Below, one piece after another: positions 61,419 to 64,000 of a stretch of 64,000 nucleotides of DNA. The translations under genes and the position numbers were made by a program. The stretch's first letter is position 1; each line of letters opens with the position of its first letter. The notes under the pieces were generated by a model. That model searched no databases and was not told where the DNA came from. It saw only the letters and a program-made list of their open reading frames with translations. The stretch comes from Rothia mucilaginosa ATCC 25296 (lineage in GTDB: Bacteria > Actinomycetota > Actinomycetes > Actinomycetales > Micrococcaceae): NCBI RefSeq assembly GCF_000175615.1, contig NZ_ACVO01000004.1, positions 74,389-138,388 of the forward strand. The letters run 5' to 3'.

Positions 61419-63938
61419 GTGTCTTCTACACAGCCTTCAACAAGCACCCGTGAGCCCTCATCACAGAGTGAGCGTTCTCTTTTTAATTCCACCGGAACGA
61501 CCGTAAAATCAACGGAGTCAACCCGAATCATCCACGTGGATATTCAGGGTATGACCTGTGCATCCTGCGTGGGTCGTGTGGAGCGTAAGCTCCGCAAAAT
61601 CCCCGGTGTTGACCCGGCAGTGAACCTGCCGCTGGAGTCGGCGCGCGTCATCGTACCTGAGGGTGTGAGCGACGAACAGATTGTTGAGACCATCAACAAT
61701 GCCGGCTACACGGCGCACCTTAAGAACGGGCCGCGTGCGGGCGCTGGAACGAACACGAACGCATCCGGCGGCGGCAACCATCACAGCACTCCGAGCATGA
61801 ATGGCGGCTTCACTGACCGCATTATTTATGCGGCGATTTTGGGTGTGCCGATTTTCTTGATTTCGATGTTCCCGTCGTTCCAGTTCCCGAATTGGGGTTG
61901 GGTTGTGGCGGTTCTGACGGCGCCGGTTGCGTTTTGGTGTGCTGCGCCGTTCCACCGGGCGGCGCTTATTAATGCGCGTCATGGCTCGTCCACGATGGAT
62001 ACGCTGGTGTCTCTCGGCGTGGTGTTGGCGTATTTCTATTCGCTGGCGCAGCTGCTCATGAACCCGGCGTTGACGGCGCATGTGCATCATGCGGGCGGTA
62101 GTTTCTGGTCGATGTTTACCGGCAACCATGCGCCGCTGTATTTTGATTCGGCATCCATGGTGACGCTGTTTCTGCTGATTGGTCGCGCGATTGAGCACCG
62201 TACTCGCAATCGTTCTTCGGAGGCGCTGCGCACCCTGCTGAGTATGGGTGCGAAGGAGGCGACTCTGCTGCGCACCGATAAGCAGGGCGTGACGAAGCAG
62301 GTGCAGGTTCCGGTGGAGGACCTCATGCCGGATGATCTGTTCCTGGTGCGCCCGGGCGAGAAGATTGCCACGGATGGTGTGGTGGTTGAGGGTTCATCGG
62401 CGGTGGATGCGTCCCTGTTGACGGGTGAGTCTGTGCCGGTGGAGGTGCATCCGGGTGATGCGGTCACGGGTGCGACGGTGAATACGTCTGGTTCGTTGAC
62501 GGTGCGTGCGACCCGTGTGGGCGCTGAGACGACTCTGGCGAAGATGGGTGAGCTGGTGGCGAGTGCGCAGGAGACGAAGGCTCCGATTGCTCGCTTGGCG
62601 GATCGTGTTTCTGCGGTGTTTGTGCCGGTGGTTTTGGTGATTTCGGCGCTGACTTTGGTCGGTTGGTGGCTGGTTTCTGGTGACGGTGCGGCGGCGTTTA
62701 ATGCGGCGGTGACGGTACTGGTGGTGGCGTGCCCGTGCGCTTTGGGTTTGGCTACTCCGACGGCGCTGCTGGCGGGTACGGGTCGCGGCTGGCAGTTGGG
62801 CATTTTGATTCGTAATGCGCAGGTGTTGGAGGCGACGAGCACGGTTGATCGCGTGGTGCTGGATAAGACCGGTACGGTGACGACTGGTGAGATGTCTGTG
62901 GCATTCTACGGCACCTTTGGTGACTATGAGTCGGCGGGTGACTTGTCCGGTATTTCGCCGGATTCTACCGGTTCCAAGAACGAGCGTTCCCTGTCTGTTC
63001 TACGTGATGCTGCCGCCGTGGAGGCGCTGAGTGAGCACCCGATTGCCCGCGCGATTGCCGGTTTTGCCCGTGAGCAGGGCGTGCTGGTGGAGGGCGCATC
63101 GGCACCGAGCGTGAGCGACTTCGAGGGTATCCCCGGAGGCGTGCGCGGCGTGCTGAGCGGCGCGGGTGAAGGCACCGAGAATGGCGCCTCCCAGCTGGTT
63201 GTTGTGGGTACTCCCGAGTACCTGCAGGCGGCGGGTGCGCAGCTGAGCGAGGCTCAGTTGGCCCTGCTCGATCAGGCTCGCCGGGCGGGTCTAACGACGG
63301 TGGTTGTCGCCCGCGGTGAGGCCCCTGATGATGCCCCGAACGGTGAGGCCCTGAGCAGCACCTCCGCTCTGCAGCCGGTCGGCATGATTTCGGTTGCCGA
63401 CACCCCCAAGCCGGAGGCCGCCGAGACCATGGCGCAGCTGCGTGAGCTCGGCCTGGAGCCGATCCTGCTCACCGGTGACGCCCCGCAGGTTGCGCAGGCG
63501 GTCGCCTCGCAGGTCGGTATTTCGGCTGAGAACGTGTACGCCGGCGTGACCCCGGAGGGTAAGTCGCAGGTGATTGAGAAGTTGCAGGCTGCCGGTCACC
63601 GCGTGGCGATGGTCGGCGATGGCGTGAATGACGCCCCGGCGCTGGCTCTTGCTGAGCTGGGCATTGCGATGGGTTCGGGCACGGACGTTGCCGCGGAGGC
63701 AGCCGATATCGTGCTGACCCGCTCGGATGTCGCCTCGGTGGTCACGGCGCTGCGCCTCTCCCGGGCTACGCTGCGCACCATTAAGTCGAACCTGTTCTGG
63801 GCGTTCGCCTACAATTCGGCGGCTATTCCGGTTGCCGTGGCGGGCCTGCTGAACCCGATGATTGCGGCTGCGGCAATGGCGTTTAGTTCGGTATTTGTGG
63901 TGCTGAATTCTATGCGTCTGACGGCGTTTAGGAAGTAG
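61419..63938 (+). CDS. copA: copper-exporting P-type ATPase
   Basis: 839 residues from GTG 61419, which follows GAGGAAG. An N-terminal metal-binding domain has GMTCASC (Cys47 and Cys50), then come membrane helices, the TGES actuator motif, CPC in helix 6 (438-440) as the Cu(I) path, phosphorylated Asp482 in DKTGT, HPIA and GDGVND. It exports Cu(I) across the membrane using ATP and takes the metal from CopZ. Residues 1-35 are a Ser/Thr-rich extension. The last 62 bases of the window, after it, show nothing. Confidence 0.95.
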   Translation: MSSTQPSTSTREPSSQSERSLFNSTGTTVKSTESTRIIHVDIQGMTCASCVGRVERKLRKIPGVDPAVNLPLESARVIVPEGVSDEQIVETINNAGYTAHLKNGPRAGAGTNTNASGGGNHHSTPSMNGGFTDRIIYAAILGVPIFLISMFPSFQFPNWGWVVAVLTAPVAFWCAAPFHRAALINARHGSSTMDTLVSLGVVLAYFYSLAQLLMNPALTAHVHHAGGSFWSMFTGNHAPLYFDSASMVTLFLLIGRAIEHRTRNRSSEALRTLLSMGAKEATLLRTDKQGVTKQVQVPVEDLMPDDLFLVRPGEKIATDGVVVEGSSAVDASLLTGESVPVEVHPGDAVTGATVNTSGSLTVRATRVGAETTLAKMGELVASAQETKAPIARLADRVSAVFVPVVLVISALTLVGWWLVSGDGAAAFNAAVTVLVVACPCALGLATPTALLAGTGRGWQLGILIRNAQVLEATSTVDRVVLDKTGTVTTGEMSVAFYGTFGDYESAGDLSGISPDSTGSKNERSLSVLRDAAAVEALSEHPIARAIAGFAREQGVLVEGASAPSVSDFEGIPGGVRGVLSGAGEGTENGASQLVVVGTPEYLQAAGAQLSEAQLALLDQARRAGLTTVVVARGEAPDDAPNGEALSSTSALQPVGMISVADTPKPEAAETMAQLRELGLEPILLTGDAPQVAQAVASQVGISAENVYAGVTPEGKSQVIEKLQAAGHRVAMVGDGVNDAPALALAELGIAMGSGTDVAAEAADIVLTRSDVASVVTALRLSRATLRTIKSNLFWAFAYNSAAIPVAVAGLLNPMIAAAAMAFSSVFVVLNSMRLTAFRK

Positions 63939-64000
63939 CGCCCTACCGTTATACAGAATGAATTGCCCCGCGCGATTTCAAACGAAAAATTCAAAAGCGC

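Noticed and set aside
1-64000. tRNA or rRNA genes
   Set aside because: No T-loop (GGTTCGAATCC-like) or rRNA-like sequence was noticed on either strand; a tRNAscan-SE run would settle this.

Overview
The window is GC-rich chromosomal DNA from an actinobacterium. Gene content, the tilS-hpt-ftsH-folE-folP-folB-folK order, GTG/TTG starts and long GC-rich terminator hairpins point to the family Micrococcaceae. The genus is most likely Rothia; that is inference, not proof. No rRNA, tRNA, CRISPR array, transposase, integrase or phage structural gene was seen.

Layout: (1) 1-9801, minus strand: a conserved housekeeping block of tRNA lysidine synthetase, hypoxanthine phosphoribosyltransferase, FtsH and the folate genes. 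An Abi_2-type abortive-infection gene and a small membrane protein interrupt it between folE and folP. (2) 9834-15140: an accessory island with an orphan HipB-like regulator beside stacked palindromes, two tandemly duplicated secreted SLH-like proteins, a parallel beta-helix (pectate-lyase-superfamily) protein and an unknown secreted protein. Repeated hairpin elements bound it. (3) 15174-23509: ppa, a D-Ala-D-Ala carboxypeptidase, a parS-like site nested in a larger inverted repeat, a superfamily I helicase, an MFS exporter and a SatD-like protein. (4) 23722-28581: a DtxR/MntR regulator facing a manganese-type ABC importer whose promoter carries a perfect palindrome exactly between -35 and -10, followed by exonuclease III. 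(5) 28811-34234: a second accessory stretch with two more SLH-like/beta-helix pairs. (6) 34872-47653: bile-acid-symporter homologue, M48 peptidase, Tat-exported protein, acetate kinase, a strange fused ABC exporter, a Fic protein with twin operator-like repeats, and two surface proteins. (7) 47733-55273: lipid kinase, serS, pheA, a spermidine-synthase-like protein, a GNAT enzyme and pta. (8) 55424-63938: a PLD-nuclease/DEAD helicase/DUF3427 protein, a cluster of dyad-rich repeats, and a copper operon csoR-copZ-unknown-copA with a clear CsoR-type operator.

How the genes fit together: the folate genes form one short pathway to dihydropteroate (folE, folB, folK, folP). ackA and pta, although unlinked, make the acetate/acetyl-CoA branch. 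MntR plus its ABC importer and CsoR plus CopZ/CopA form two self-contained metal homeostasis circuits. The three SLH/beta-helix pairs look like a cell-surface system that has been copied several times.

Most interesting points: the 976-residue ABC protein whose two ATPase halves are complementary fragments adding up to a single complete ATP site; the repeated beta-helix + SLH modules; a family of intergenic repeats whose stems keep pairing while their sequence changes; and the parS-like site nested inside a second inverted repeat.
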